A stretch of DNA of 64,000 bases from DRPN01 sp964599235. GTDB taxonomy: Bacteria; Bacteroidota; Bacteroidia; Bacteroidales; VadinHA17. Both the position numbers and the translations under genes were made by a program. Below the pieces are notes generated by a model. It did not search any database and was not told the DNA's origin. It saw nothing but the letters and a program-made list of their open reading frames with translations. Positions 34,050 to 42,028 of the stretch are shown here, one piece after another (positions within the stretch are counted from its first letter, which is position 1; the number at the start of each line of letters is the position of its first letter). The stretch is taken from NCBI GenBank assembly GCA_964599235.1, contig CAZRDX010000040.1, forward strand, positions 108,719-172,718, given 5' to 3'.

Positions 34050-35099
34050 ATGGTGATGGGTTACGGGAAACATCCAAGGGGGTTTGCGAGTGACAACAAT
34101 GCGGCGGTTCATCCCCGCATTCTGGAGGCATTGGGACGTGTGAACACGGGGCATGCGATCGGTTACGGAGATGATCCCTGGACGGAGGAGGCTGTGAAGA
34201 AGATAGCATCGTTGTTCGGTCAAGAGGCTGAAGTGTATTTTGTTTTCACGGGTACGGGGGCCAATGTATTGTCGCTGGCTGCGGCCCTGCATCCCTGGGA
34301 GTCGGTCCTTTGTGCTTCCACGGCCCATCTTCATGAGGATGAATGCGGTGCTCCCGAGCGGTTCACCGGCAGCAAGGTGATCCCTTTGCCGCACCATCAC
34401 GGCAAGCTGACGCCGGAGATCGTCCGGAAGGAACTGGTGGGTTTTGGTTTTGAGCATCATGCCCAGCCCAAGGTGCTCAGCATCAGCCAGACCACCGAAC
34501 GGGGGACGGTATACACGCCTGAAGAGATCACCCAGCTGGCAGAACTGGTCCACCGGCACGGGATGTACCTCCATGTGGACGGGGCCCGCATTGCCAATGC
34601 CGCGGCTGCGCTCAACGTGTCGCTCAGCGAGATGATCACGGACACAGGGGTCGATATGCTCTCTTTTGGCGGTACGAAGAACGGGATGATGTACGGAGAG
34701 GCGATCATTCTTCTCAACCGCCGGCTCTCCGTGAACATGAAATACATCCGGAAACAGGGGATGCAACTGGCTTCCAAGATGCGCTATATTGCCGCCCAGT
34801 TCCTGGCCTATCTGGAAGATGATCTCTGGCTGCAGAATGCCCGTCATGCCAACAGAATGGCAAAAAAACTGGCTACAGGCATTGGTAAGACCGGAAATGT
34901 CACCCTGCTTCATCCCGTTGAGGCCAACGGCATTTTTGCCAAGATCCCCAGAGAAAAAATACAGCCGCTTCAGGAAGAATATTTCTTCTATCTTTTCGAT
35001 GAAGAACTCCCTGCCGTACGGTGGATGACCTCCTGGGACACTACCGAAGAAGATGTCACGGGCTTCCTTGAGGCCCTGACCAGAACCCTCAACACCTGA
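34050..35099 (+). CDS. ltaE: Low-specificity threonine aldolase-like PLP enzyme
   Basis: 349 residues of the aromatic-amino-acid beta-eliminating lyase/threonine aldolase family. FASDNNAAVHPRILEAL opens the fold, HVDGARIANAA holds the Asp that contacts the PLP ring, and SFGGTKNGMMYGEA carries the PLP lysine. It cleaves L-threonine or allo-threonine to glycine and acetaldehyde. It stands alone, divergent from the Gre-like gene and convergent with a Gfo/Idh/MocA gene. A bidirectional terminator follows. Confidence 0.92.
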   Translation: MVMGYGKHPRGFASDNNAAVHPRILEALGRVNTGHAIGYGDDPWTEEAVKKIASLFGQEAEVYFVFTGTGANVLSLAAALHPWESVLCASTAHLHEDECGAPERFTGSKVIPLPHHHGKLTPEIVRKELVGFGFEHHAQPKVLSISQTTERGTVYTPEEITQLAELVHRHGMYLHVDGARIANAAAALNVSLSEMITDTGVDMLSFGGTKNGMMYGEAIILLNRRLSVNMKYIRKQGMQLASKMRYIAAQFLAYLEDDLWLQNARHANRMAKKLATGIGKTGNVTLLHPVEANGIFAKIPREKIQPLQEEYFFYLFDEELPAVRWMTSWDTTEEDVTGFLEALTRTLNT

Positions 35100-35206
35100 G
35101 AACCGGTCTGTTGCGTGACAAAAAAAAATCCGGAAAAACAGAAACTTTTATTTCCTTCCGACGTACAAAAAGATGAAAGTTTAAGTTAGTAGTCAGTCAG
35201 TCGGTC

Positions 35207-35236
35207 AAAAAGGTCAAGCAGTTGACCTTTTTTTTA
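35207..35236. terminator. Bidirectional terminator between convergent genes
   Basis: AAAAAGGTCAA, loop GCAG, TTGACCTTTTT: an 11-bp perfect stem with T-tract on the plus side and As on the other, between ltaE (+) and the oxidoreductase (-). Its 3' flank contains the stop codon of the minus-strand gene. Confidence 0.85.
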
Positions 35237-36229
35237 TCTCAACAGTATCCTTTTCCCTTCTTTTGCGCTTTCCGGGACTGCCGCGAGGACCCTCAGGTTA
35301 TTGACGGCATCTTCGAGGGGGAGGGGCACAGGTTTGTTTTCCAGGATGGCCCGGGCAAAAGCGTCGGCCATCCGTGCATATTGATCTGCCGGGGGAATCC
35401 GGATCTCCCTGTTTCCTTCCGAGGTGATCAGTAAGAGCTGCTGGACCTGATCAGGAGAGGGATTGAAAGGACGTTCCATCACCAGGGTCCCTTTCTCACC
35501 TAGGATGCGGACATGTTGTTCATCATTCATCCTGATACTGCAAGTGAAGGCCGAAGTTCCTCCTGTGAAGCGCATCACCCCTGTTGAGGTGATATCTATG
35601 CCCGACGAGGCATCGTAAGAGACCTCGCCCATCACAGAAAGCGGCTCTTCGTCAAAAAGAAAACGTGCCAGGGAAACGTTGTAATACCCGATATCCAGCA
35701 GGGCGCCGCCGCCGTAATCTTTTCTGTTCACGATGGAACGGGGATCATCGTCGTAGAAAGCAAAGAGGGAAACAACATTTCTGAGCTTTCCCAGGCTCCC
35801 TTCGAGCACCATTTTTCTGGCGGTCTGCCACTGGGGATGGAAGCGGTACATACCGCCTTCCATGACCTTGAGGCCGGGATGGAGGGACAACTCTTCCAGC
35901 AAAAGAAGCGCTTCCTCGACGTGGGTGGTGAGGGGTTTCTCACAAAGCACGTGCTTGCCGGCCTTCAGGGCTTTCAGGGTCCAGGGCAGGTGGAGATGGT
36001 TGGGCAGCGGGATATACACAGCCTCCACCTGCGGATCTTCCAACAGTTTTTCGTAAGAGCTGTAATACTTCGGCACATCTGTTCTGCTTGCCCATTCCCG
36101 GGCTTTTTCAGGGTCACGGGAAGCCAGTGCGACCGGCTCACACAAAGATGAGGCATGCAGAGCTGCGATCATGCTCTCGCGTGCAATGATCGCCGTACCC
36201 AGGATGCCAAAACGAACCTTTTTCTTCAT
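35234..36229 (-). CDS. Gfo/Idh/MocA family NAD(P)-dependent oxidoreductase
   Basis: 331 residues. N-terminal Rossmann motif VRFGILGTAIIARESMIAAL, the EKPLTTH motif (conserved Glu-Lys-Pro) near residue 90, and a C-terminal domain with the YDASSGIDITSTGVMRF region. Members oxidise or reduce sugars, inositols and related hydroxylated compounds. I start at 36229 (MKKKVRFGILG) because seven additional upstream residues overlap the next gene's end. The gene is 22 bp downstream of the LysM gene, so it may be co-transcribed. Substrate unknown. Confidence 0.9.
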   Translation of the reverse strand: MKKKVRFGILGTAIIARESMIAALHASSLCEPVALASRDPEKAREWASRTDVPKYYSSYEKLLEDPQVEAVYIPLPNHLHLPWTLKALKAGKHVLCEKPLTTHVEEALLLLEELSLHPGLKVMEGGMYRFHPQWQTARKMVLEGSLGKLRNVVSLFAFYDDDPRSIVNRKDYGGGALLDIGYYNVSLARFLFDEEPLSVMGEVSYDASSGIDITSTGVMRFTGGTSAFTCSIRMNDEQHVRILGEKGTLVMERPFNPSPDQVQQLLLITSEGNREIRIPPADQYARMADAFARAILENKPVPLPLEDAVNNLRVLAAVPESAKEGKRILLR

Positions 36230-36251
36230 GCAAAAAAAAAACGTAGTCACC

Positions 36252-38273
36252 TCATTCCAAGACTCCGGGAAGCGGATAGGGTACCTTTTGTATGGTATAA
36301 TCTTCCCTGTATTCCAGCATCTCCATCGAGGTGTTCATGAAACCACTGAACCAGCCGGTTCTCCGGAAACGGAAAGTACGCACTCCGAGGGACGTGTCGA
36401 AGTAGCCGGTACATTCTTCGAAGGCTTTACCATATTTGCGGAGCAGGGAGAGAAAATAGACCATCTCGTCGTAGCCGTACCATGCAAAGCTCATCTCATC
36501 CGGGTCGGTACCGAAATAACGACGGAAGATCCTGATCACGCCCTTTTCCTTTTCCGCATCCATCTGCACCCGGCCCGTGGTGAACAGACGCAGGTTCATC
36601 TTATAGAAGAATTCCAGTTCCAGATTGCGAAAATAACGCCAGGTGGAGTTACCCACCAGATGGATGGGATACTCTTCGCTGTAAGTGTTGAGGCGTGCCA
36701 CGACCTCGCTCACAAAACCTTCCTCATCCGAAAGGACCCAAACCAGGTTGTCCCTGTATTTCTCCAGGGAAAGCCGGATGTTGTTCATCGTATCGTGGGG
36801 GGCAATGACATTGGGGACCATTACCTCCCTGACCACCAGATCCTCGGAACGGATGAAAGGGGGCAGATACTGAAAAATATAGTTTTTGGCCCTTTCATAG
36901 CGCTGGCATGAAAGGGAGTCGTCGGCATGGATGATCACGATGTTCTTTTCCGTACCGGAAGCCAGGAAAGAGGAGACGTAGTGATCTTCGAGGTCGCGTG
37001 AAGGACGACACTGAAAAGCATAGGGGTTGAATCTCAGGAAATCACTTGACCTGGAAAGGGGAGATATGAGAGGGACCCCTTTCTCCCGCAAATACTCAGA
37101 TACCAAGCTGAGCAACGACGGATAAACAGGACCGATCACCAAGTCCATGCTGTCGAGAGCTCCGCTCCTCAGGATGGAGTCGACCACCGACAGGTCCTTT
37201 TCCGTGTCGAAGATCGAGATCTCAGCCCGGTAGCCCAGTTTTCCGAGGGTATCCAGTGCCACCACCACACCTTCGTAATAGGGCAACAATGCTTTGGTGG
37301 GAGGAAAGATCCAGTTGGGATCCCGGTAGATAATCTTTTTGATGCGTTTGCCAGTAACGGGGTCGATACGACTGGAATCGACATAGCTTCGTTGGGCATT
37401 TTCCCGCAAATAGAGAGGCATCAGCAAGGCGATCTTCCATGACCGCGATTCCCCCATCACCACAGGAGTATCACATGGGAAAGCGGATACGAATGTGGAG
37501 GCTGTCGCGGCACTGTCGGGGGAAGGTCCGGGGCCAGCAACGGGGAGGGTGGCAGAGGGCCGAACCGAAGGGGCAAGCGGGATGCGGACCTGCTGGCCGG
37601 GCCGGATACGGTTATGAAGGCCTTTGTTGGCTTTCTTCAGTTCCCGCACCGACAGGCCATAAGTCCTGGCAATGCTGAAAAGGGTCTCACCGGGCTGAAC
37701 TTCGTGAATGCGGTATTCACCCTGGGGGGGCAGGAAATCGATCTTTTCAGGCAGGACCTTCTTCCGTGGGATCCGGATGACCGTACCCAGCGGGATATCC
37801 TCAGGATGAAGCCCGGGGTTCTCCTCCAGGATCTCCTCCACGCTCACATGGTACTGCCTGGAGAGAGAAAAAAGAGTTTCCCCTTCCTTCATGGTATGAA
37901 GGATATAACTTCCTTCTTCGGTGCCCGGAGCTACCCGGGAGATCTCCTCCTCCGTGGTCTTTTCGGGAGGCACATAGGGGATCTTCAGCACCATCCCGGG
38001 CTGCAGGCCGGTCACCAGCACCGGGTTTTCCCGGGAGATCTCTTTTTCAGGGACACCATAAGCCTTGCTGATGGAATAGAGGGTCTGACCCTGTCGGACG
38101 ATGTGGATGTAATAGACCTTACCGCCGATGACCACTTTTTCGGAGGATCTTTCCACTCGGGGTGTCTGTTCCTGGGCCGCCAGATGCCGGGGAGCCAGTG
38201 ACCCGCAAAGGAAAAGAAGAAGAGAGAGAAAATATAAGATCCTGCCTTTCAACTTTTTCTGTTTTTTGTCCAC
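36252..38273 (-). CDS. Three LysM repeats fused to a periplasmic-binding-protein fold
   Basis: 673 residues. Signal peptide to about 33; three LysM modules at roughly 55-100, 125-170 and 190-232 (for example HIVRQGQTLYSISKAYGV and HEVQPGETLFSIARTYGL); a Ser/Pro-rich linker; then an about 390-residue type I periplasmic-binding (Leu/Ile/Val-binding) fold beginning WKIALLMPLYL, with IGPVYPSLLSLVSEYL. LysM would anchor it to peptidoglycan in the periplasm. This resembles Bacteroidetes proteins annotated as LysM peptidoglycan-binding, and its fold recalls LpoA-type activators, though the role is unproven. Confidence 0.9.
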   Translation of the reverse strand: MDKKQKKLKGRILYFLSLLLFLCGSLAPRHLAAQEQTPRVERSSEKVVIGGKVYYIHIVRQGQTLYSISKAYGVPEKEISRENPVLVTGLQPGMVLKIPYVPPEKTTEEEISRVAPGTEEGSYILHTMKEGETLFSLSRQYHVSVEEILEENPGLHPEDIPLGTVIRIPRKKVLPEKIDFLPPQGEYRIHEVQPGETLFSIARTYGLSVRELKKANKGLHNRIRPGQQVRIPLAPSVRPSATLPVAGPGPSPDSAATASTFVSAFPCDTPVVMGESRSWKIALLMPLYLRENAQRSYVDSSRIDPVTGKRIKKIIYRDPNWIFPPTKALLPYYEGVVVALDTLGKLGYRAEISIFDTEKDLSVVDSILRSGALDSMDLVIGPVYPSLLSLVSEYLREKGVPLISPLSRSSDFLRFNPYAFQCRPSRDLEDHYVSSFLASGTEKNIVIIHADDSLSCQRYERAKNYIFQYLPPFIRSEDLVVREVMVPNVIAPHDTMNNIRLSLEKYRDNLVWVLSDEEGFVSEVVARLNTYSEEYPIHLVGNSTWRYFRNLELEFFYKMNLRLFTTGRVQMDAEKEKGVIRIFRRYFGTDPDEMSFAWYGYDEMVYFLSLLRKYGKAFEECTGYFDTSLGVRTFRFRRTGWFSGFMNTSMEMLEYREDYTIQKVPYPLPGVLE

Positions 38274-38313
38274 TCAGAACAAAAGTAATAAAATAATGGG
38301 GTGGACAAAAAGA

Positions 38314-38335
38314 AAGCGGGACGATCGTCCCGCTT
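38314..38335 (-). terminator. Terminator after the Spy-like gene
   Basis: A perfect 22-nt palindrome AAGCGGGAC-GATC-GTCCCGCTT is followed on the minus strand by TCTTTTTG. It lies 33 bp after the stop of the gene at 38369. Confidence 0.75.
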
Positions 38336-38368
38336 CCGCTGTTCTCAGCCTAAAGTAACCGGTGTTGT

Positions 38369-38929
38369 TCATTTTTCAGGGCCGGCGTTGTCCGTCCAGC
38401 GGGGTGCCATACTCATGGGAGTACGGCCGCTCCAGAGGCGGGGTCCCATGCCGCAGGGTCCCGGTCCCGGACCTTTACCATAGCGGTAGGGTACCCCCCG
38501 CATGCCTTTACCTCTCATGCCCCGGTGGGTCTGGATCATCAGCCACTGCTCTTCGGTAAGCACCTCACGCATTTTCAGCGCATACTTCATGCCTGTTTTC
38601 TTCATTTTGTTCATCAGGGCAGTCTGCTTGTCGATGTTGGCACTGAGTTCTTTCTCGGAAGGTTTCTCAGCAGCCATGAGTTTGCGATACTCTGCTTTCA
38701 GGACTGCCATTTCATTGCGCAGCGGCAGCATTTCTTTTGTCCTGTCCAGGGCGATCTGTTTCATTTGTTCTTTCTGTTCATCCGTAAGGTTCAGCATCCC
38801 CTGCATCATCCCGTATGCGGGACGGTTCGCCGGACCCGGTTTACCCATGGGAGGCTGTGCGAGCAAGACCCCTCCGCTCATCAGTAAGGCGATCATCATC
38901 GCCATCCATTTGGTTCCCTTTGTTTTCAT
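38369..38929 (-). CDS. Spy/CpxP-like periplasmic protein
   Basis: 186 residues: signal peptide (MKTKGTKWMAMMIALLMSGGVLLAQ), then a helical region with LTDEQKEQMKQIALDRTKEM and VLTEEQWLMIQTHRG. The paired LTxEQ motifs are the hallmark of Spy/CpxP/ZraP chaperone-like proteins. The C-terminal 45 residues are rich in Gly, Met, Pro and Arg (GMRGKGMRGVPYRYGKGPGP) and could bind metal or be disordered. It lies after the sigma/anti-sigma operon but a terminator at 39017 separates them, so it needs its own promoter. ATG at 38938 is an alternative start. Confidence 0.85.
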   Translation of the reverse strand: MKTKGTKWMAMMIALLMSGGVLLAQPPMGKPGPANRPAYGMMQGMLNLTDEQKEQMKQIALDRTKEMLPLRNEMAVLKAEYRKLMAAEKPSEKELSANIDKQTALMNKMKKTGMKYALKMREVLTEEQWLMIQTHRGMRGKGMRGVPYRYGKGPGPGPCGMGPRLWSGRTPMSMAPRWTDNAGPEK

Positions 38930-39016
38930 AGTTGTCATACTTTTGGGTTCAACATTCGTGTTTCGTTCTTGTTCACACATTTGACATCTTTTCCCGTCTT
39001 TTTATTCCTTGGTCTC

Positions 39017-39043
39017 AAAAAAAAAGCCCGTACACAGACGGGC
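39017..39043 (-). terminator. Terminator of the ECF sigma operon
   Basis: On the minus strand GCCCGT, 6-nt loop, ACGGGC is followed by nine Ts, 21 bp after the stop at 39064. Confidence 0.85.
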
Positions 39044-39063
39044 CAGGCGGGAGGTATGTTCCA

Positions 39064-39531
39064 TTACGGAAGGTCACAAGGTTTTTTTCCCGAAGGCATG
39101 GGAGGACCACCCGGGCCGGGACCTTTTCCGCGGCGGGGTCCCCGTCCTGGACGGTGCGGGCGGGTCATGTTTTCCAGTTTATTGATCTGTTCCGGTGTCA
39201 GCAGTGGATAGAGCTCGTTACGGTAGTCCTTCATCAGACGGATGAACTCTTCACGATACTTGCGGCGGAGGTCCAGGTTCTTTTCCGCATATTTCTCAAC
39301 CACCGGCAGGATCTTCTCTTTCTGTTCGGGTGTGGGATCGATGACATGGATCGTCCAGGCAGCAAAACCGTCACGTGAAGCGAAGGTCCTGTACTTCTTG
39401 ATGTGCGCATTGCGTATCTGAGCCGAAGTGAGCAATCCCAGGAAGAAGCCCAGCAGCAGGGTTCCTGTCAGCACCAGCACGATCTTCAGTTTGGTCGTTC
39501 TCATTTTCAGTTCTTTCAAAGGTTCATTCAT
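39064..39531 (-). CDS. Membrane-anchored Spy-like sensor protein
   Basis: 155 residues. One transmembrane helix near residues 16-37 (IVLVLTGTLLLGFFLGLL), then a helical periplasmic domain with PTPEQKEKILPVVEKYAEKN and PLLTPEQINKLENM, and a Pro/Gly/Arg-rich tail ending KKPCDLP. This is the heavy-metal-sensor/Spy type in membrane-bound form. It overlaps the anti-sigma stop by 8 bp from the start at 39531 (39504 is an alternative). Position in the operon suggests it tunes the sigma factor in response to envelope stress or metal. Confidence 0.8.
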   Translation of the reverse strand: MNEPLKELKMRTTKLKIVLVLTGTLLLGFFLGLLTSAQIRNAHIKKYRTFASRDGFAAWTIHVIDPTPEQKEKILPVVEKYAEKNLDLRRKYREEFIRLMKDYRNELYPLLTPEQINKLENMTRPHRPGRGPRRGKGPGPGGPPMPSGKKPCDLP

Positions 39532-39949
39532 TGAAATCTTCATAGAGCAAATAGCTCACAAGGTTATCCTCGGAGAAGCTCTCCACCCCGAAAAGGGTTT
39601 CTTTGTCGAGCGTACCGCTGGTAAAGTAGATCGATATCAACAAGATCATCAGGGCAGCCACCCCTGCGAGCGCCATCCTCCTGAAGACGGTGAAGTACTG
39701 ACGCACCGGTTCCATTTCCACCACTTTTTCTTTTGCGAGGCGTTGGAGTACTTTTCCAGCAAAGTCATCCCCGTAATCCCAGGAAGTTTTACCCAGCATT
39801 TCCCGCATGTTCCGGATCTCCACAGCTTCAGCCTCCATTTCAGGGTCACTGAGAGCCTGCTTCAGCTGTTCCTGCTCTGCTTTCTTCAGTTTCCTGTCGA
39901 AAGAGGCATACAGGAGATCCATCATCTTTTCCCTTTCTTCCTTGTTCAT
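39524..39949 (-). CDS. Putative anti-sigma factor, single-pass membrane protein
   Basis: 141 residues: an N-terminal cytoplasmic helical region of about 85 residues, one transmembrane helix at about 92-111 (ALAGVAALMILLISIYF) and a short periplasmic end. The N-terminal part lacks the Cys/His zinc motif of ZAS proteins. It overlaps the sigma-factor stop by 4 bp (ATGA), the usual arrangement for an ECF sigma and its anti-sigma. The role is inferred from position and topology. Confidence 0.75.
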   Translation of the reverse strand: MNKEEREKMMDLLYASFDRKLKKAEQEQLKQALSDPEMEAEAVEIRNMREMLGKTSWDYGDDFAGKVLQRLAKEKVVEMEPVRQYFTVFRRMALAGVAALMILLISIYFTSGTLDKETLFGVESFSEDNLVSYLLYEDFNE

Positions 39950-40533
39950 ATCCTTGAATTTTTCAAAATTTCCATCAGTTGTTTCTGGGCGCGGGAGAGC
40001 CTTGACAGGACGGTCCCGAGCGGAATGCCGAGCAGTTCGGCCGTTTCTTTGGTACTGTATCCTTCGATGAGGCGGAGGACCACGACGGCGCGATATCCAT
40101 CTTCAAGTTGTTGGAGGGCTTTTTCCACTACTTCCCTGGTATCTCTTTTTTCTTCAGGACGTCCTTCGTCTGACACTTCCGGCCATCGCTGTTCCTCGCC
40201 GTCCTCCCGGTAAAGCGAATAGGTTCTTTTTTTTCGTTTCAGTTCATTGAGGCTCAAATTAATAGCGATGCGTGTCAGATATGTGGCCAATGACGATTCC
40301 CCCCGGAAGCGGTCGAGCGAATTATAGAACCGGATAAAAACCTCCTGTCCGACATCTTCCGCTTCCGGCACATCGCCCATCATCCCTTTCACCACATTGG
40401 CCACGCGTCCTTTGTATTTTTCGACGATCTCAGCGAATGCCCGCTGGTCTCCCCCGCGGGCCATCTCCAACAGTTCCAGGTCGCCGGCGTTCTTCTCCAC
40501 CCTGTCTCCTATCTTCTTTTTAACCTTTGACAC
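39946..40533 (-). CDS. ECF-type RNA polymerase sigma-70 factor
   Basis: 195 residues with region 2 (EDVGQEVFIRFYNSLDRFRGESSLATYLTRIA) and region 4 (VVVLRLIEGYSTKETAELLGIPLGTVLSRLSRAQKQL). The start at 40533 is a GTG; no in-frame ATG gives a complete region 1/2. A TACCTTTG -7 motif lies 34-41 nt upstream. It heads an operon with an anti-sigma factor and a Spy-like membrane protein, so it probably controls an envelope or metal response. Confidence 0.92.
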   Translation of the reverse strand: MSKVKKKIGDRVEKNAGDLELLEMARGGDQRAFAEIVEKYKGRVANVVKGMMGDVPEAEDVGQEVFIRFYNSLDRFRGESSLATYLTRIAINLSLNELKRKKRTYSLYREDGEEQRWPEVSDEGRPEEKRDTREVVEKALQQLEDGYRAVVVLRLIEGYSTKETAELLGIPLGTVLSRLSRAQKQLMEILKNSRI

Positions 40534-40566
40534 CCCATTCTCTCACTTTATTCCCACAGCCTTTTA

Positions 40567-40574
40567 CAAAGGTA
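40567..40574 (-). promoter_or_regulatory. Possible -7 element of the ECF sigma operon
   Basis: TACCTTTG on the minus strand, 34 nt before the GTG start. A TTTG lies only 15 bp further upstream, too near to be a standard -33. Confidence 0.4.
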
Positions 40575-40652
40575 AAAAAAGAGATGTACCAAAGGCAGAG
40601 GAAAAGAATACGGATATTCATTATCTTTCCGTCTGAGCAGTTTTGTTGGGGG

Positions 40653-41243
40653 ATGAGAACTCTGGAAGGACTTTTCGACGGGATCCGCAGGTGTGATGCC
40701 TGCGGGTTGCATCGTTACCGGGATCAGGCCGTACTGCCGGAAGGGAACCTTTCTTCCCGGATCATGATGATCGCCCAGTCGCCGGGTGAGACGGAGAACC
40801 GTACGGGCAGGATGTTCACCGGTCCTTCGGGCCGCATTTTTGACATGCTTCTGGAGGCCTCCGGTGTCCGGCGTGAGGATTTTTATCTGACCAATCTCAT
40901 CAAATGCATGCTGCCCGGGGCGCGTCGTCCGTCGCGTCAGGAGAGGAAGAGCTGCGCTGTCTGGCTGGAGGAGGAGATTCGGCTCGTACAGCCCCGCATT
41001 CTCATCCCCCTGGGGTTCCATGCTCTGCGTCACCTGCTGATACGGGAGGATCATCCCCGTCCTCCCAAGAATGAATACCACCGGTTGTTCGGGCGATACC
41101 TTTCCACCAGGCATTTCCTACTCTATCCGCTCCGTCATCCCACCGCACTCCTTTTCAATCCGGAGATGAAGGAGATGATGCTTAGCCAGTATGCCGAGCT
41201 CAGGAAGATCGTCGAAAAATACGGGCCGGAAAGTGAGAGATGA
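40653..41243 (+). CDS. Uracil-DNA glycosylase, family 4 type
   Basis: 196 residues. Cysteines in RRCDACGLHRYRD at the N-terminus and in IKCMLPGARRPSRQERKSC match the spacing of the iron-sulfur cluster in family 4 enzymes. The active-site strand reads MIAQSPGETENRTGRMFTGPSGR, and a C-terminal LRHPTALL supplies the HPxx motif. It removes uracil from DNA. I start at 40653 because it directly precedes the cysteine motif; an upstream extension has no family match and would overlap the sigma-operon promoter. Confidence 0.88.
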   Translation: MRTLEGLFDGIRRCDACGLHRYRDQAVLPEGNLSSRIMMIAQSPGETENRTGRMFTGPSGRIFDMLLEASGVRREDFYLTNLIKCMLPGARRPSRQERKSCAVWLEEEIRLVQPRILIPLGFHALRHLLIREDHPRPPKNEYHRLFGRYLSTRHFLLYPLRHPTALLFNPEMKEMMLSQYAELRKIVEKYGPESER

Positions 41244-41246
41244 TCC

Positions 41247-41887
41247 TTTCCGATCGATCGAACAACCAGAGAACCCATCTGTGGCAGCGGCGGGCGGGAC
41301 GAAGCTTTTCACTCCACCTCCTTTGACGCTGCCGGCCTTCAAGAGTTTTCCCGTGCGGGGATCAAGCCAGCGTATGAGCATCCTGCCTCCGGCATGAGAA
41401 AGATCCACCCGCCGGGGTATCGCCTCTTTTACTGTAGATCACATCTTCTCCACCAGGCCGGGCAGCCAGGATGGCATCTTTGCTGTCGCACAGCAGTTCA
41501 TCGTGACATCGTGAGGTTGCAGGAGGCGCTGTCGGCGAAGAGCCCGCTGGCCACACAGAGGGAACGCCCCTCATGACCGTCCAGGTCCGCATCCCCGCAT
41601 GAGGTACGGTACCGCCATTCCCCCTTCTCATCCGACAGGAAACTGACCTTCCAGCAACTGTCGCCGGCATAATAACCGAACTGCCGCAACACCCTGCCCG
41701 AAGGGAAAAAGAACAAGGCTGTGAACAACCGTTCAAAGGGATTGCCTTCCCACGACGAGCCCGCGAAAGCGATCTCGATTCTTTTCCACTTCCCTACCTT
41801 TTCCCACTTACTCCCCTCGGCCCGCACAGGGAGGAGAGAAAGGAAAAGCACCGGCAGGAACTCCCGGACCCGGATGACAGACCGCAT
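41247..41887 (-). pseudogene. Decayed DUF5060-type glycoside hydrolase gene
   Basis: The minus strand holds three pieces of one protein in different frames. The N-terminus (41887 down to about 41510) has a signal peptide and a DUF5060 domain (WKRIEIAFAGSSWEGNPFERL, FGYYAGDSCWKVSFLSDEKGE). Then, in another frame, DAILAARPGGEDVIYSKRGD. Then VDLSHAGGRMLIRWLDPRTG from about 41430, and finally RWVLWLF in a further frame. The whole catalytic barrel (about 300 residues) is missing. So a large deletion and at least three frame breaks destroyed it. The family acts on plant or microbial polysaccharides. The remnant begins 3 bp after the glycosylase gene. Confidence 0.8.
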
Positions 41888-41980
41888 CCCCTTTTCGGAA
41901 TGCACAGTTTTAAAGATAATATGATCATTGGTGCTTTCATATGCCTTTCCAGCCTGAGACTATGAACGGATATTTTTCAT

Positions 41981-41988
41981 TATGTTTG
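41981..41988 (+). promoter_or_regulatory. Possible -7 element of the SLC12-like transporter gene
   Basis: TATGTTTG fits TAnnTTTG and ends 40 nt before the start codon at 42029. No clear -33 element. Confidence 0.35.
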
Positions 41989-42028
41989 TATGTTTCCGGG
42001 TTGTTCCGGGCAACCTTTGCGGCAAAAG

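Noticed and set aside
35188..35207. Short GTCAGTCAGTC tandem repeat as possible CRISPR or phase-variable tract
   Set aside because: Only a few 4-bp units directly before a terminator; no spacers and no coding frame affected.
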